64,000 bases of DNA from Dryas octopetala (Eukaryota > Streptophyta > Magnoliopsida > Rosales > Rosaceae). Below, one piece after another: positions 1 to 13,814 of the stretch. The stretch lies in assembly GCA_963921425.1 (NCBI GenBank), contig OY992832.1, positions 1,054,001-1,118,000 of the forward strand, in the 5' to 3' direction. Position numbers and translations under genes: made by a program. The notes under the pieces are model-generated. The model was not told the DNA's origin, searched no databases, and saw only the letters and a program-made list of their open reading frames with translations. How positions within the stretch are numbered: the first letter of the stretch is position 1; each line of letters begins with the position of its first letter.

Positions 1-2221
1 ATGTGTATTAGTGTGATAACCAGTGATGTCATCAGCCTACAAATATAAAAATTACTTGATGAGAGGTATTCCAAGAGATGAGGTTTAGAAAATGCTAGAA
101 ACTTAAATGTCAGCCATAGCTAGAGACAGAAAAAGCAAGAACCAGTCGATCTTTCTACCACTATTTCAGATTATGGCCATGTGTGTCCAAAGTCCCAAAA
201 ATATTGAAAGGAAATAGAAAACATCTGAGTGATTACATCTAATACAAAGGACCAATGCAGGACTTATTCCTGCAATTTCACACAGGAGGTGCACTGGAAT
301 ACCATTTGATCACAAGGCCTCTACTCAGCAGTTTGAACCAGAATTAGAAACCATGGCAGATGACATTATCTAAGGGAAAAACGTCTCACTTTCAGGACTG
401 GAGACAAACTCCCACTCTTCTAGCATACTAGCAACAATGTTTGGAGCAGTATTAGTTTCTCAAAAGGAAGACCAATTTCCCTTTGGTGCTTGTTCTATTT
501 TACCAAGGGAAGAGAAAGCAAAACAAAATCCTTGAGAAACCTAAGGGCCACCCAGAGATATTTAACAGAAAATAATGGTTACCTGTACTGCCAGCAATCC
601 TAGAAAGCATGGTTTGTCGAAAAGATGAGCCAACAACAAATGCTTTGTATCTCCCTGAGCATAGTAACAAGAAAGGTAAATATCACAAACCAATTTTCAC
701 AATATTACAAGTACTTCACATATACATGGAAATTACAGTAATAATATGGTACCAGGGACTTACTGAACCAACCAAAAAAAAATATCAGTTAAAAACCTAT
801 ATTGATCTACCACCATTTACATCATACAAGGTAACTTCTCATGTATCCATGGTAATCCTTCATTATATAAATATATATATTTCTAACCTTTGTGACCAAC
901 AATTGGATTAGTAAATTTGGGCATGGATTCCATTAAAATAGTAAATTCAATGAAACTTCTACACGAGCTTTTTCCTAGTGTCTTGACATAACAAGCGAAG
1001 GTTATAGGTAATCTTACTTACCGTGATAGCATATAAATTATAAAGAACATCGTTCATGCCACCGGTTTCTTCATTAAGTGACTGATAATGTCTTTCTACA
1101 GTGTACTTTAATATCACATTCCTAACACGGTTGTAAAAGTACTCAACCATCCATTTCATCGTATCTAACGCTTCAGCATTATTAGCAAATGTATACTGAT
1201 CCAATAGACCCGCCAAGATCTGATAAAGTAAACATGTTGAAAAGCTAATCAGATGAATTTTTGATCAAAATGAAGTAATTGCTCTAGTAAAACAAATTTA
1301 AAAGATTGTACCTTGTGAATGGTGTAATAAGGAGCCCAGATAGGCTTAACGGCTTCAAATTTATCAAATTCCTCAGATGGAAAAGCAGAAAGATATCCAG
1401 AGCCAATTTTCTTCTGACAAAGAGATAGATCGGACACTATTGCAGACATTTTATCTCTGAGAGTATGATTATGAGTGCTAGCCCACATTTGTGCTGATGC
1501 ACTCAAGTAATGCCCTTCAAGATACAAAAAAGAAAAAGAAAAGCTATTCGTTATACAACATACAAGCTATTTCATTTTATGAGAAGACATGAATGAAGAA
1601 AATGTATTAATACGTGACAAAAGACAAATTACACAAAAACTGTGATCAGCAAGATTAACAATGTGAAGAGAAGAAAACAAAAAGAATGAGTTAACAATAA
1701 GACTAACCTACAAAATGACCCCGAAGCTCACAAGTCGGGTCCTCCCACCCCGTAAATGGTGTCCCAGGGGTTGGCAAACCTGCTGTCTTTCGAAAGCTCC
1801 AAAGTAAACTATCCGAATCTAACATCAATAGGTACTCCAAATTTGTTTGCTGCGCCCGCCCATGCTGTGAATTTGGATCCAACCACACATCATGCAATGA
1901 CACTTCCTTAAGAAAACCTCCAGAGGCCTCAGAATTCCCTGAATTTTTCATATTCCGGTACATCATTGCCCATTCATATTCATCTTCTTCCCTCAATATC
2001 TTTCTTGGAAGCAAGTCCAACCACGCAGAATTATCGGTTGGTGTCAAGTGGTAGTGTGAGAACATCTCTTCCTTCAACGTTTCATTATTGGAAGATAAAA
2101 GCGCATACCGAACAGTATGAGATGCAGTAACGCTGTTTGTGCACTCCTTTCCCATAGCAAAACCACATAGCAGAAAGATGACAAACACGACTAACAAATC
2201 AATAACCACAAAAAACTTCAT
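1..2221 (-). CDS. GH127 (DUF1680) beta-L-arabinofuranosidase-like protein, 5' part
   Basis: Plant GH127 (formerly DUF1680) proteins are secreted glycosidases thought to remove beta-L-arabinofuranose from cell-wall glycoproteins. Five exons can be joined in frame on the minus strand: 2221-1708, 1514-1312, 1219-1022, 654-583 and 36-1, with GT-AG borders and phases that agree, giving 341 residues. The first ATG in frame is at 2221 and opens a hydrophobic stretch to about residue 20, a likely signal peptide. Family landmarks seen are GWEDPTCELRGHFVGHYLSA, YYTIHK, GGMNDVLY, HLFDKPCFLG and ADDITGYHTNTH. Family members are about 850 residues, so roughly the last 500, including the expected catalytic cysteine and glutamate region, lie off the left edge. 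No break is seen. Exon calls are from similarity by memory; the family is secure, the exact substrate is not. Confidence 0.9.
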
Positions 2222-5200
2222 TTTCACCAAAATCCCAGATTAAAAATTACCCAAATGTGCTTGAAAGAAAGTAAAAGAAATACCAAAAAAATCAATAAAC
2301 AGTAAATTGAGTTCAAGCTCAACTGCCAATGATCATGATATTTAATTTCAACAAACACCAGAAAACAAAATCTTTAAAAGTGACTGACTTCAATAAGAAA
2401 ACAGACCAAAGCACCAGAAACCAAGAACTTTGAGCTCAGAAATTCAAGTAAAGAAAATCAAAACACCCATTTGAGCAAGAACCCAGATGACAGGGAACTC
2501 CAACCACAGTCTGAGTACAAATTCAATAAATAAGAGTATAATTGAAAAGGAATGGCTACAAAAAGTTAAAAGCAGAAGCACATGTGTGAGTGAGAGTGAG
2601 AGTGAGGGCCTATATATACACACACGCAAACAGAGAGAGAGAGAAGCTAGAGTCCAAGATAGCAAGCTATATCCGAAATCATCTCGTGAAAGCTAAGAAA
2701 AATGGTTTCCGTGTAAAGTGAATTTAGAATATTCAAAACCCAATAATTCTACAGAGAGAGATATTTACTATATGTCTATATCTATGTATGTACAAACTAC
2801 ACACAGAGAATGAAATGAAAGATCGAAGGAGAGAGGTAGGAGTCACGGATACGGTGTCGTCTTTTGAGGAGAGGTTTTGACCAAGTGTGGTTTGTGGTTC
2901 GTGGGTTGAAGTTATCTGAAGCTCAAAAGAAAGACACAGAGCACCAAGTCACCAACCGAAGACGACCCGGTTGCCATTGTTTGTTGAGCTCCCAATACTT
3001 CCATAATTGCCTTCTTTTCGCTCCACTTTTGACTGATATTTCTACTGGCCAAAGAAAAAAAAAAAAAAAAACTTTCACCTCTTGTTTTTTTTTTTTCCCT
3101 ATTTTTTTTTTAAATTTTAATTATCAATTTTAATTTTTCCTCATCTTTTTTAAGGTTGTAAACTTGTAAACAAAGAAAGTAAAAAAATTCAGGAAGAAAA
3201 TTGTCCTATTTGACTGCTATAAATTGTTAACATCAGAAAATGAAAATAGTTGAAAATCTCAAGTAACAGGCTGAGCCGCTAAATAAGCTAAATCCTGTTA
3301 GTAAATTAAGTCCTATAGAAAATTTGTTTTGGAAAGGTTTGTGGACTTTTTATTTATCCACAAAACTTTTTATTTTTGATGCATTTTTTATAAATAAAAT
3401 ATGAACACATCGATTGATATTCAATTTTTATCAATGAGAAATGAATTCTAAACCGGAAATGAAAAAGTCAACCTAATCATAGTCAATTTGTTGACCAGAA
3501 AATCATAATAAAAAACAAAATATAAAATAATTATAAACCTCTTATAATCCTCAAAGAGAAGCTGTTCATTAGAAGCAAAAGAAACTCAAAACTCTTGTTG
3601 TAAATCCAAATTGTTTAAAAATCTTTTTGGTAAAGCAACTTTGTCTTATTTCAAATTATTTATCCTGTAAGTAATTGTGAATTGAACAATATCTAAAATT
3701 GAAGGTGATCACATGTCTTCATATATTAAGATATGGTCCACTTTAGATTTCACATATATATAGGTAGAGCTCTATTCAAGAATGAATTTTGTCCTTGTCT
3801 TTCAGCTACAGCTGTTTTAACATTTTGAATCTTTGATGCCTAGTTGCTTCCAAAGAATGTTGCTTGCATTATTACATCCACATGATTAAAAAAGTAGTGG
3901 GTGAAGCATATGTTTGGTTTTCCTCTTGTTACCAACAATTATTCGAAATTAATTATTTATTGGGTTTTATATCCACTGCAACAACCCCTAACCGTGAGTG
4001 AGAGAGAGAGCATCCTGTGATTCAACACCAAGACAAATATAAATAATGACTCTTTCTCCCAAAAAGTCATATCATACCTACTCTTTCCTCGATCTGTTGA
4101 GGTGGGGCATTTTGTTTTTTAGTAAAAAAAAATTAATGGTTCAACCGTTCAAGTAGCGCAATACTTTCTCTCATCTGCTAATGCCTATGAGGCTATGAGT
4201 CTATGACTCTATTTTTTTCTTTATTTGGGATTATTTAAATCACAATGTTTTCCATTAATGGAGGAAATTGCTTATGAATTGAATGCCAAGTGATGTCTAG
4301 ACATAAATGAAAAGAACTACAAAAACAGAGAAAACCAAAAATCATAAGAGACTATGAGAAGCAAAGCAAAGATGCATGGTTTGTGACAACTTATCACATC
4401 ATGTAGATTACAGTTACACATTAATTTTGCTTACGCAATGATATAACCAAGTAGCATTTAGGTGTAACACATATATAAGTATACAACCTTATCTACATAG
4501 AGTTGGCATATATGTGCATCAGCACAGATATATTGTTGCTAAGTTGCTTTCATTTTCGGTTTACATTTAATTGAAAAAGTGTAAGTGGCTGGTTGCTATT
4601 GTTTTCATACACATAAATTTGCATCAGCTGGGACAAATATGCAAGTTGGGATCATTACTAATAAAGAGGGCAAGATGGTATTGAGCAAAACTCTACTTTA
4701 TAGGACAAGTTGAAGATACAGAGCATTAGCTGTAGCTGAGAAGGCTCTAAGTTTTCTATTTCAGGTTGCTTTCAGTAATTAATTAAGCACAGTGACATCC
4801 AAAACCTTGTCATTATTTGCTTGGATGTGAATAGCCACAATGACAACAGAGGAACATTAATGGGAAAGGATATATAAGGCTTAAAATTATGCACGTCAGG
4901 TATACCATGTGGACATCAAGAAGAAAGGGATTGTTGCAGAATGACAAGCAATCGATGCTTACGAGTTTCTTTCTAGGAAGAAGAGTGCAAGGGTTGAAGC
5001 TGTATATCTCTGTCATTCGTTCTCTAGGAAGCAAAATAGTTACCAAAGTGATAATATCTTGTGATCTTGATATCTTAGCCTTACTTAGAAGTTAGAATTC
5101 CAATTAAACTAGCTTTATCTTAGCCTTACTTGCAATTACAGCAGTAGTAGTGACATGCAACAGCAACTTTAAGTCATATTCTTTGTGAGAGACTAGGCTT

Positions 5201-5985
5201 GTTCTCCTGTCTCTAATTGAGTAAAAAGATTCTTTATCTTAGCCTTACTTGAAAGAAACTGAATATGAACAGATAATCTACCAATTTTGAGAACTTGGCA
5301 CCACAAATTATATAGTAATGCAGACAAGTGTAATGGTGTCGTTGTTTGGGGTTTGGGTGGGAGACGGTTATAGTTGGACTGGTTCAACTGTGTGGTTGGA
5401 TGATGACTCGGCCAATCTTGATTGAAAGCTGAAACTGGGGTAACTTGGAAGGTAATGGAGCAGCACACTGTCAATGTGATGATAGTGTTATATACGGTTC
5501 GCTTTCAAGTTAAGCAAATCCCACAAGGACTTGAGTCACGTGACCACCAGGCTGTACCCATGTGTTTAATACTATGCCTTTGCAGTGAAAGCATTAAACA
5601 GCAATCAGTTGAAACAAAAGCAAGATTTTAACACACAATGAATTATATATGGTACTGGATTGAACTATAACATAGTTCAAAAAGGACCACTAGAAGCATA
5701 GCTCATAGAATATCAAAATTACAAGACACTCCTTGAATATTGCACTACAGCAGAAAACAAAATCTGCAGAAATTTGAACAGGCGCCTCATACAGTGTGAC
5801 AAGGCTGACAGAGTTACACCACTATTTTGTCCCACCCTTGATCTCCCTCTACTTGGAAAATAAACAAAAAATTCACAACAAATTGAATCCATGCAATATT
5901 CTACAATTTGTGAAATTAAAGGATATAGAGTTCACTGCTTTATTTGAGAGCATCATGACATCTAATTCTACGGCAGCAAAGAACA
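2222..5985. other. Intergenic: GH127 promoter and leader, then AT-rich DNA
   Basis: The first 650 bases lie upstream of the GH127 start and hold a GA-rich stretch (GAGTGA and GAGAGA repeats near 2586-2645), common in plant 5' leaders. Poly-A and poly-T runs lie at 3055-3070 and 3085-3110. The 15-base word ATCTTAGCCTTACTT occurs three times, at 5072, 5117 and 5236. Short reading frames here show no recognised family. Nothing else can be supported. Confidence 0.5.
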
Positions 5986-8900
5986 CTAATCTCTCCTCCT
6001 ACGCTTCTTCCGTCTTTCGTCTCTATCACTTTCACTTTCAGAGCTAGATGATTCTGATTCAGACTCGGAACTAGCTGTGCCCGAATCTGACGAACCAGAA
6101 CTCCCAGATTCTTCATCTGATTCTTCATCTGACACTGGTTTTTGTTGTTGCATAATGAGGCGTGGCATATGCTTCAAGTACTCACGAAGGTTCTCAGTGA
6201 TGCCACCAAGCCCAATGGATGTGAAAAAATTAATGGCAAATCGGGTGTTTTTGGGATTATCCCTTGGGAAAATAGACTCGTAAGAGTCCTGCATTGCAGG
6301 ATCTGTCAGCCGCTCATTTAGCAAACGGATGCCAAGATGCTCCGACAATTCCTGCGCCAGAAGCAATAACAAATTAGAATATTAAATCATATGTACATCA
6401 ACATTCTGTAAAATAATCACTTCAGACCTGCAAAGTACATCATAACTCCAGCAATTAGCCTGAGAAAAAGGCTTTAATTTAATAGCTAATGATATATTAA
6501 TGCATTGAGTCTCAGATAAGAAATCAAAAACCTGAGCCAATGCCACACCTTATGGTATGGAAAATAAGAAAAAAAGCCATTTCATGGACAAAGATACAAC
6601 AGTCAATCAGGTTACCATTTCATTGTGCTTCAACTATTCTCTCAGCTAGCCTACATCGTACCTTTGATCTTTCAATCCTAAAGTCTGTTAATTCTCAATC
6701 AGACCTATCAATGCCCCTATGGCCCCGTTTGTTTGACAAGAATGTTAGAGTAGGAATAGGAATTCAACTCTTTTTTCATTCCATCCCAGATTGGAAAAGT
6801 ATTAACATTCCATTCTAGCATTTGGAATAACTAAGTAATGAAGATTAGATAATGATCAGAATTGACTAAACACTTTGATATTTTTCCAATCATACCCTTT
6901 TTAATAAATAAAAACAAAACACCCACCGTCATTGCTTTCTCCAACACTGCTACAACAATCCACCACCTCCTCCTCTATTATAATTTATACCATTGTCATT
7001 TCATTTTAACAGCATTGCTTCATCACCATAATTCCACAAATGATGCAGGAGCATCTCCTAGGGTTCCAAGACTTATTATTATTTTTTACTAGCTTTTTAA
7101 TTTTTATTCCTAGAGTCTAGTTTCCTTATTTCATTAGGTCTTTAAGGTCATTTTACTTTATGTTTTCCTAGTTAGTTTAGGTTTATGCATTTCCTAGTTA
7201 TCTTAGGTTTATGTTTTCCCTATATAAGCTTAAGGCTTAGGTTGTAATAGACAGTTTTTGGCATAATATTATTCAGAGATTTCTGATGTGAGAGCTTCTT
7301 TTCGGTTCCTAAACCCTAGAACTCATCTATCTACGTTCCAACTTTGATTCTACAGCTTTATTCTCTGTCTTTTCTACTGTTATTGCTGGATTTTCCTTTC
7401 TACTGTGGTTTTTGCCCTATTACTATAGCTGAACAGCAGCCCTATGCTTGTCTTACATCAACAAATTTCCAAGATCCCCAAATTCAATATAAACAAAAAT
7501 AATAATAAAATCAAACAATTGCTAAATGAAAGAAACAGAGTAGAAATGAGACATCAAGCCATCAAGTTTCTGTGAATCCTTCATTTATTAAGAAAAAAAT
7601 TCTGTAAATCCTTCTTATTGAGAAATGAGACAGCCCATTAAAACCCCTCATATATATAATCATAAACCCACCCAGAGAGGACGATACAAAGATCCAATAT
7701 AATAAAGAAACCTCTAGAAACCCACGATTTATTGTGCTGGAAATGAAAGAATCTAAATCAATTTTCAGATCTCTTAATGAAAGTGGGTCATATATGTTAA
7801 TGGAGGAAGCAGCCTTTTGGTTTGCAACGAAGGGAGAGGGCGAGGGGTTCAATGGAGGAGGCAGCACTAGCAGAGCTTATTTTGGTTTCAGATCTTCCAG
7901 AGGGTTGTTAGAATAATTAACTGTCTTCTTCCCCAACAGAATATTGATATATACCTAGATTAGATAGGATGCAGAGTGATGCAAGTCATTTACTAATGGC
8001 TCTGCACTAGACTCCGATAATGAAGGTTTCCATTTTTTCTTTTCTTAATTTGTATAGTTACTGAATTTTAAAGGGTTATTTGCTATAATTTTCCATTCCA
8101 TATGTCGAATGGAATAGAAATACCGCCTCTCCATTGGTATTTCAATTCAGGCCATTGAGTGGAATTGATTCCTTACATCTGTTTCCTTTCCAGTTAATAA
8201 AAACTAACCAAACGTTCCATTTTGGCAGAATGGGAAATTAATTCCCATTCCTAAAATGAAATCCGGTTAAACAAATACGGCCTATGAGTTATGAAATGCT
8301 GTAAAGAAAAGGATTCACTCAGAGGCAGAGGTCACTAATGATTATAAGCATAACCCTAAAATATCACATGTTTTAGGGCTTGTCTTTATGATCAATTTTA
8401 CGTTGACCCATCTCAGAAGAGGAAGTACAGTTGCCACCATTGTAACAAGAAATGGAAGGCCTACAAACCAACAGAAATGTATGAAAGTGAAATTTCTTTC
8501 TGTTACCTGGAAAAGGATCTTGATAAAAATACGAGAAGAAGAAGTGGTGTCCTCTTCAGTCAAGCGTATATAAGCTAAGACATGCCAGGGAAGGGCATCT
8601 GTGCCAAGTAAATGGGCGAAAAACTTCGCAACATTACGTAGCTTATTTGTTTCAAGCCGGTGAATCATGGAATATTGCTGCACAAAGCATTTCTCAAAAT
8701 TTTCCTGGTGGATTTTGTTGATCATGCAGAACCTCTGCCCCAAGAGACCATAGTACCGGAGGTAGGTTCTCTCCTGACTGCAACATTCCAAAAGCATGAC
8801 GCATAGCTCCATCTGTAAATGTTGAATCAAAAGGATTATTATAAATTAAAGTATGATATTAGTTTTAGATAAAATTAGTCCAACTTTCTGTTAACTTGGT

Positions 8901-11900
8901 TGAGTAAAATATCTAGAATTAGATTGTTCCAAGTCAATCCTTATGGAAATAGTCTCATAAAACACTCGAGTCTTCATGTGATTCATAGACCTTTTTTTTT
9001 TAAGAAGATACACATGATTCATATACTTGCAAGTTTAATTCGCTTTACATTAATATTTATATTAGGTTCATTCAAATTTGTGTCACAAGGTTTGTGCTCA
9101 ACTGATTATTAGCCAAGTATAAGCAATCTTCCATATAATGCAGAGTATGGCACAAAGACACATCCCAGTTTCCCACTTATCATGTGTAACAAGATAGAAA
9201 CACCATGCATGAATTGTATCACTCACCTCTTGACCAGGCTCAAGTTTAATCTTCAGGAGCTTATGACCTGCCTCCTCAAAATCTACACTGGACATGATTG
9301 TGAGATAGATTGTTCTTCGAAGATTTACAAGATTTGTCTCGGTCTCATCATTTATTTTCATCTGCAGCTCATCCTCTTCATCAGATTCTTCATCATCTTC
9401 GTCGTCATCGTCGTCATCCTCACCATCTGAAACTGCATCAGAACCTTCTTCATCTTCAGACTCCTCACCAAGTATGGTTTTCTTCAATTCTTCATAGCGC
9501 TTCTCATTTTCAATGAAATCAGGATCCGGCTTGAAAATATCTAAATGAACACAAACAAAAAGTTAGATCTCCAATGACGCATAGCCATAGGTCGAAAGGT
9601 TACAAACAAATGTAAACATACCAAGGGTAATTTCCGGATCTATCTCCTCTTGAAGAGAAATCTCGTGGGTTAACTGGTCTTCCTGCTCTACAAGGTCCAA
9701 TTCTGGACGAACAGCTGGGTACCCCTGCAAATGCATATGTAGAGAACAAATTGTGAGTTCTGGCTATTCTTTGTTTATATGTAGTTTACCATCACAAAGA
9801 CAAAATAGACTCAACCTGAAATTTGGCTTTCCGTATTGCAAATAAGCCTTCAATCAAAAATTGAACTCTTTTGTCTATTTCTCCCTCATGAAGAATTCCA
9901 CGAAAGCGCTCAAAGATCCCTGCAAAAAGTACAAATGATACGAGCAATGTCAAACAACTTCCTGGAAAAGAAAAGGTACTGTGAACCGTATAAAATATAA
10001 GGAGGATTCCCTGCAATAAAATGTATAAATAGCAACATAAACTCCTAATTTACAAATAAAGATCGAAACACTAGCCTTTTCTTACGGGAAAAAAAAAGAA
10101 AGATAAATAGAACACAATTTCAAGTTAAGTAATAATGGTGTAAAATAAAGCAATAAATAGTAATACATGCACCATTCAACACCAGATCATCATCATTGTC
10201 AAGGATGCAAAAATTCCACAGCTGTGGGCAGCACTACTCGATATACATCAAGGAAGGATGATAACATCCTAACATTGTATCTGAATTATAGGCATTATAT
10301 ATTAACTTGTTTTATGTCTGAACTAAAAGCGTAATAGCTTTCATATGACAGCTTTCCTAAGAAAATATCAGTTCATCCCAACATTGTGCATATGCAGGGA
10401 AGATGGCCAACCTTTCACATAACCAAAAAACTGTTTTATCATCAATATTACAATAACGATAACAGAATCTAGCACTATCAATAACAATAGTAGAAGCTAC
10501 ACAGACAAAAGGGCAAAAGGCAACTTATACACAATATAGTTTGAGAAGAAAAAGAAGTTTTAGACCACAAACAAAAGCAACAAGAAGATTTGCAGTCTCC
10601 AAACTGACAAAAAATAATGTTTGGGATAGATGAGACAGTAAAATAACCAAGAGTAGACAACACATTCAATTTTGAATGATTCCACAACTGTCATACACAC
10701 CATCACAAATTATTGTTTTAACAAGTCTTATTGTGTCCCATTCACATCAGTTTGATTTGTATACTAGATAACCAAATAATGAAAAGAAAAAAGGGTATAA
10801 TCTGGCAGTGTGTAAGTTCTAAGTATAATTAGGAAGATGCAACGCAAATAAACATAAAGAAAAAACATACAGTTCATGATCACATTAATCACATCAATGA
10901 AAAAACCACAAAACCACATAAATGCTAACAAATCAAACAGCATACCCACCATGGAGCCCTTTAGGTGAAAGGTCCTGCAGTATTGATCCACACTCTGTGA
11001 CAAAGCCAACAGCAACTTCAACACTGTCATCCGTAGGGTTCTCCAGCAGCACAGTGAGCAATTCCAAAGAAATAATCTCATGAGCTACTTGCTGGTTGAC
11101 AAGATGTGCTATAAATTTAACGGCAGCTAGTAGTTGCGGCTGATCACAAAGTAAAGCAGTCAAAAAAGCAATCTAAGTAAAAGATATTTTACTATCAGAC
11201 AACACTAAATTAAAAAAGCCTCATTTGGGCTTAGTGTCACCGTGTGAGTGAAATTTTCCAAGCATAAACGAAAAAGCAATAAAGCAAGTAGAATAACAAA
11301 GAAGGGGTAAAAACACACCTTGTCATTCCGCTTAAATGCTCTCTTTAGCTGTAAGACAATTCTTCTCAACAGAAGATCACCAACCTCAGGGAACTTAGTG
11401 TTGACAACGGCAACAAAAGCAGCAAAGACATCTGTGAAACCTGGAGATGCCATCTGAGATTTCATACAAGATCTGCAGAACAGACCCCTTCCACGAATCA
11501 GATTCTCTGAAAAGATCTCAGGAATTATATTCTTTATGTTTGTAGCATTGACCTTGTTCACAAGCCCATTGATACTCTTTCGGAGGGCATCCCATGTCAA
11601 TCGCTGATACTCAACACTACTTTTATCTTCGACCTCTTTCATCATTCGGGCCAACTTAAATGGTGGAATATAAACTCCACCACTCTTTCCTAAATTTGAC
11701 ATATCGGTACTCATATTGCCTTCTTGCACTGCTGATCGTCCTTGAGGCTTTGAATTTTCATTCACCCTACTATCTCGCTCATCCCTCTCCCTTAAACTTC
11801 GACTATGTCCTCGTCTTTCATTCACCTCCTTATTTCTACGATACTTTAGATCGCCATCACCATCCTGGTTTCTATCCCTCCTTTGCTTATCATCATCTCT

Positions 11901-12395
11901 TATATCCCTTTTTCGTTCCGAATGTCTGTGCTCTTCCCTTTCATCCTTGTGCTCCGAATAGTGACGTGAATGTCGGCCCCTGTTTCTATGATCATCCTCG
12001 GTCTCTCGCCGTCTATGTTCATTCTCACGCCGATGGGTTTTCTCATTTTCATGCTGGTACCTCTTCACTCGTTCATCATCTTCTTCGGAACTTTTATGAG
12101 TTTCTCTCCGCTGATCACCCTCCCCACTTTCACGTCGCCTATGCCCATTGACATGCTTTCTTTCCCTTTCTCGCTTACCCCTATCTTCCTCTACCAGCTC
12201 ACCATCTTCATCAGAACTTTGTTGGGGTTCCTCCCTACCTAGATGTTCATCCTGCCACCTTCCACTTCCTTCATTAGAATCTCTCTCACCAGCCCTTTTT
12301 CTATCTTTATCATCATTACGATGCCCATCCCATCTCTCATCTCTTTCACCCCTCACATCATCATCACTCGATTCACTACTATACTTTCTCGCCAT
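5986..12395 (-). CDS. CWC22: Pre-mRNA-splicing factor CWC22 homolog
   Basis: CWC22 is a spliceosome protein that brings eIF4A3 to the splicing complex so that exon junction complexes form. Seven exons join in frame on the minus strand: 12395-11319, 11139-10950, 9919-9816, 9724-9622, 9540-9227, 8812-8507 and 6351-5986, all GT-AG, giving 820 codons with the stop. Residues 1-238 are charged and rich in R, D, E, H and [15 protein letters not shown] at 239 opens the MIF4G region (to about 450). An acidic D/E run lies near 525-555. The MA3 domain follows (about 558-680, with [17 protein letters not shown]). The tail is Ser/Glu-rich and ends in RRKKRRRRD. The start is the only ATG giving the charged N-terminus and is preceded by a probable untranslated exon. 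No break is seen. Decayed copies lie at 13.8-14.2, 15.8-18.2 and 22.6-23.1 kb. Confidence 0.95.
6721..8282. mobile_element. Non-autonomous DNA transposon, PIF/Harbinger-like, in CWC22 intron 6
   Basis: Both ends begin with GGCC and are inverted copies: GGCCCCGTTTGTTTGAC on the left, GGCCGTATTTGTTTAAC when the right end is read inward. A further inverted match, TAGGAATAGGAATT against TAGGAATGGGAATT, lies inside each end. TAT flanks both sides as a 3-base target duplication. Three-base duplications and GGCC...GTTTG ends suit PIF/Harbinger, whose usual target is TTA/TAA, so the family is tentative. No transposase frame is seen. The solo LTR at 7041-7460 is nested inside, so the original element was about 1.14 kb. 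Confidence 0.65.
7041..7460 (+). mobile_element. Solo LTR, 420 bp, with 5-bp target duplication
   Basis: The segment starts TGATG and ends CATCA (inverted ends) and is flanked on both sides by ACAAA (7036-7040 and 7461-7465), the 5-base duplication expected for an LTR retrotransposon. A TATA-like CCTATATAAGC lies near 7220, setting the plus orientation. No internal region or second LTR is present, so this is a solo LTR left by LTR-LTR recombination. Size and ends suit Ty1/copia, but the lineage cannot be fixed without an internal region. It is younger than the transposon it sits in. Confidence 0.8.
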
Positions 12396-12960
12396 TAAAA
12401 TCTAAACCCAAACTTGATATGCAAAAGTGAAGTTCACAGAGGACTGAAACACCAGCCTGTTCACCAAAAATTTTCACTGCCAGTTGATTCAAAAAGATCC
12501 CTGTAATGCCCAAAAGAAAAGATATAATTCACAATCGATATTAGCAAGTCAAACCAGGAAATAAACAAGTAAATATTAGAAAATAGTAAGTTACAAACGA
12601 GTAATTTGAGTTTAAAGGGGAAAAAATACGGAAGAAGAGAATCCCAAATCACTAAATCATACAAATACTGAGAGAAAAAAAAAATTATACTAAAATATAG
12701 ACTCAAACTCATGAAAATACCGAGAATCCCTTAAAGTATAAAATGCAGAGAAAGAGAATGTTCAACACAGAAACCCTAACCGTAAAAATTAAAAATAAAC
12801 TAAATAATAGAGAAAAGTATACCTGTTATAAAGACGACGCTACAATGAAGGAGACACTAGAATGAAGGAGAGTAGCGAGCAAAGTATGAAACTGAGAGGC
12901 GAGCAAGGCGCAATGGAAGAAGGACCGTCTATTGCTTCTGCAACAAAGCTTATGAGGAAC
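12396..12960 (-). promoter_or_regulatory. CWC22 leader with a probable 5' UTR intron
   Basis: On the minus strand a donor (AACAG then GTATAC) lies at 12823/12822 and a pyrimidine-rich acceptor (GCATTACAG) ends at 12501. This suggests an untranslated first exon from about 12960 to 12823, a 322-base intron, and a second leader exon 12500-12396 joined directly to the CWC22 coding exon. Inferred from splice signals only. Confidence 0.5.
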
Positions 12961-13103
12961 GAACTCAGATGAAGAACGTGTTTTTTAATTATATTTTGTT
13001 TTCCTCACAAGAGAGGCCCTAACAAGTAACAACAAGCCCAAATAAATATAGGACAACACAGGTTACACAGCCCGAAACAGAGGGCCTATGGCCTATCTTT
13101 GCA

Positions 13104-13573
13104 TGCCACATCGACAAAAAGTTAATTTTAAAAAATCTGATATTTTAAAGAAAAACATTAAATTCAATTAGAAAAAAAAAAAAAAAAAAAAACCCAAAAT
13201 CCCAATTCCAAAACCCACCCCTCCTCTCTCTCTTTCTCTCTCTCCTCCACCCACTGACCCACCCCTCCCTCTCTCCCTCCACCCACCCAACCAAGTTCCT
13301 GAAATTTAAACATTTGGGCCGCAAGCGTACCTAAGCTTATCGAAGTCGAAGAAGAAGACGAGGAGAAGAGAGAGTAACAGTCGAGTGCTAGAAAGATTCG
13401 GAGGAAGATCTGGAACTAGAAGCCGAGCCAGTCACGATCACTTGAGCAAACACAGAGGCTGCGTTTGGATTGGGAATTTGATCTATTTTTCAGTTTTAAA
13501 TTTTTAATTGAATTTAATGTTTTTCTTTAAAATAACAGATGGTTTAAATAATTTTTTGTCCACCACGTGGCAG
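13104..13573. mobile_element. Inverted-repeat element, Mutator-like in layout
   Basis: About 65 bases at 13104-13162 recur inverted at 13507-13573, sharing AATTGAATTTAATGTTTTTC and a TGCCAC/GTGGCA edge. Between the arms are a C/T-rich tract then a GA-rich tract. The same layout (TGCCAC near the arms, C-rich then GA-rich core) is seen in the Mutator-like element at 18983-20374, suggesting a relative. The outer ends and target duplication are not resolved, so it looks eroded. Confidence 0.5.
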
Positions 13574-13814
13574 TTTATATAAGCAGAAAATTGGCCCACC
13601 GATGCCACATAGGGACTCTCAATAATAGCCTTAAGTAAACCTTCTTTTAATTTATTTGTTGCCAACATTCTAACATTGAAGAAACTGGATCAATACAGAG
13701 TAATGGTTTCATAAACCAAAGTAAAATGCATAAAACGATAAAAGTAATTTATAATGTAACAGATTTTGGTTTTCTTCGAATAGACTGATATAACAGATAT
13801 GTTTATGTTCACCC

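Noticed and set aside
11660-12151. 163-codon plus-strand frame
   Set aside because: It lies antisense to the charged, biased N-terminal exon of CWC22.
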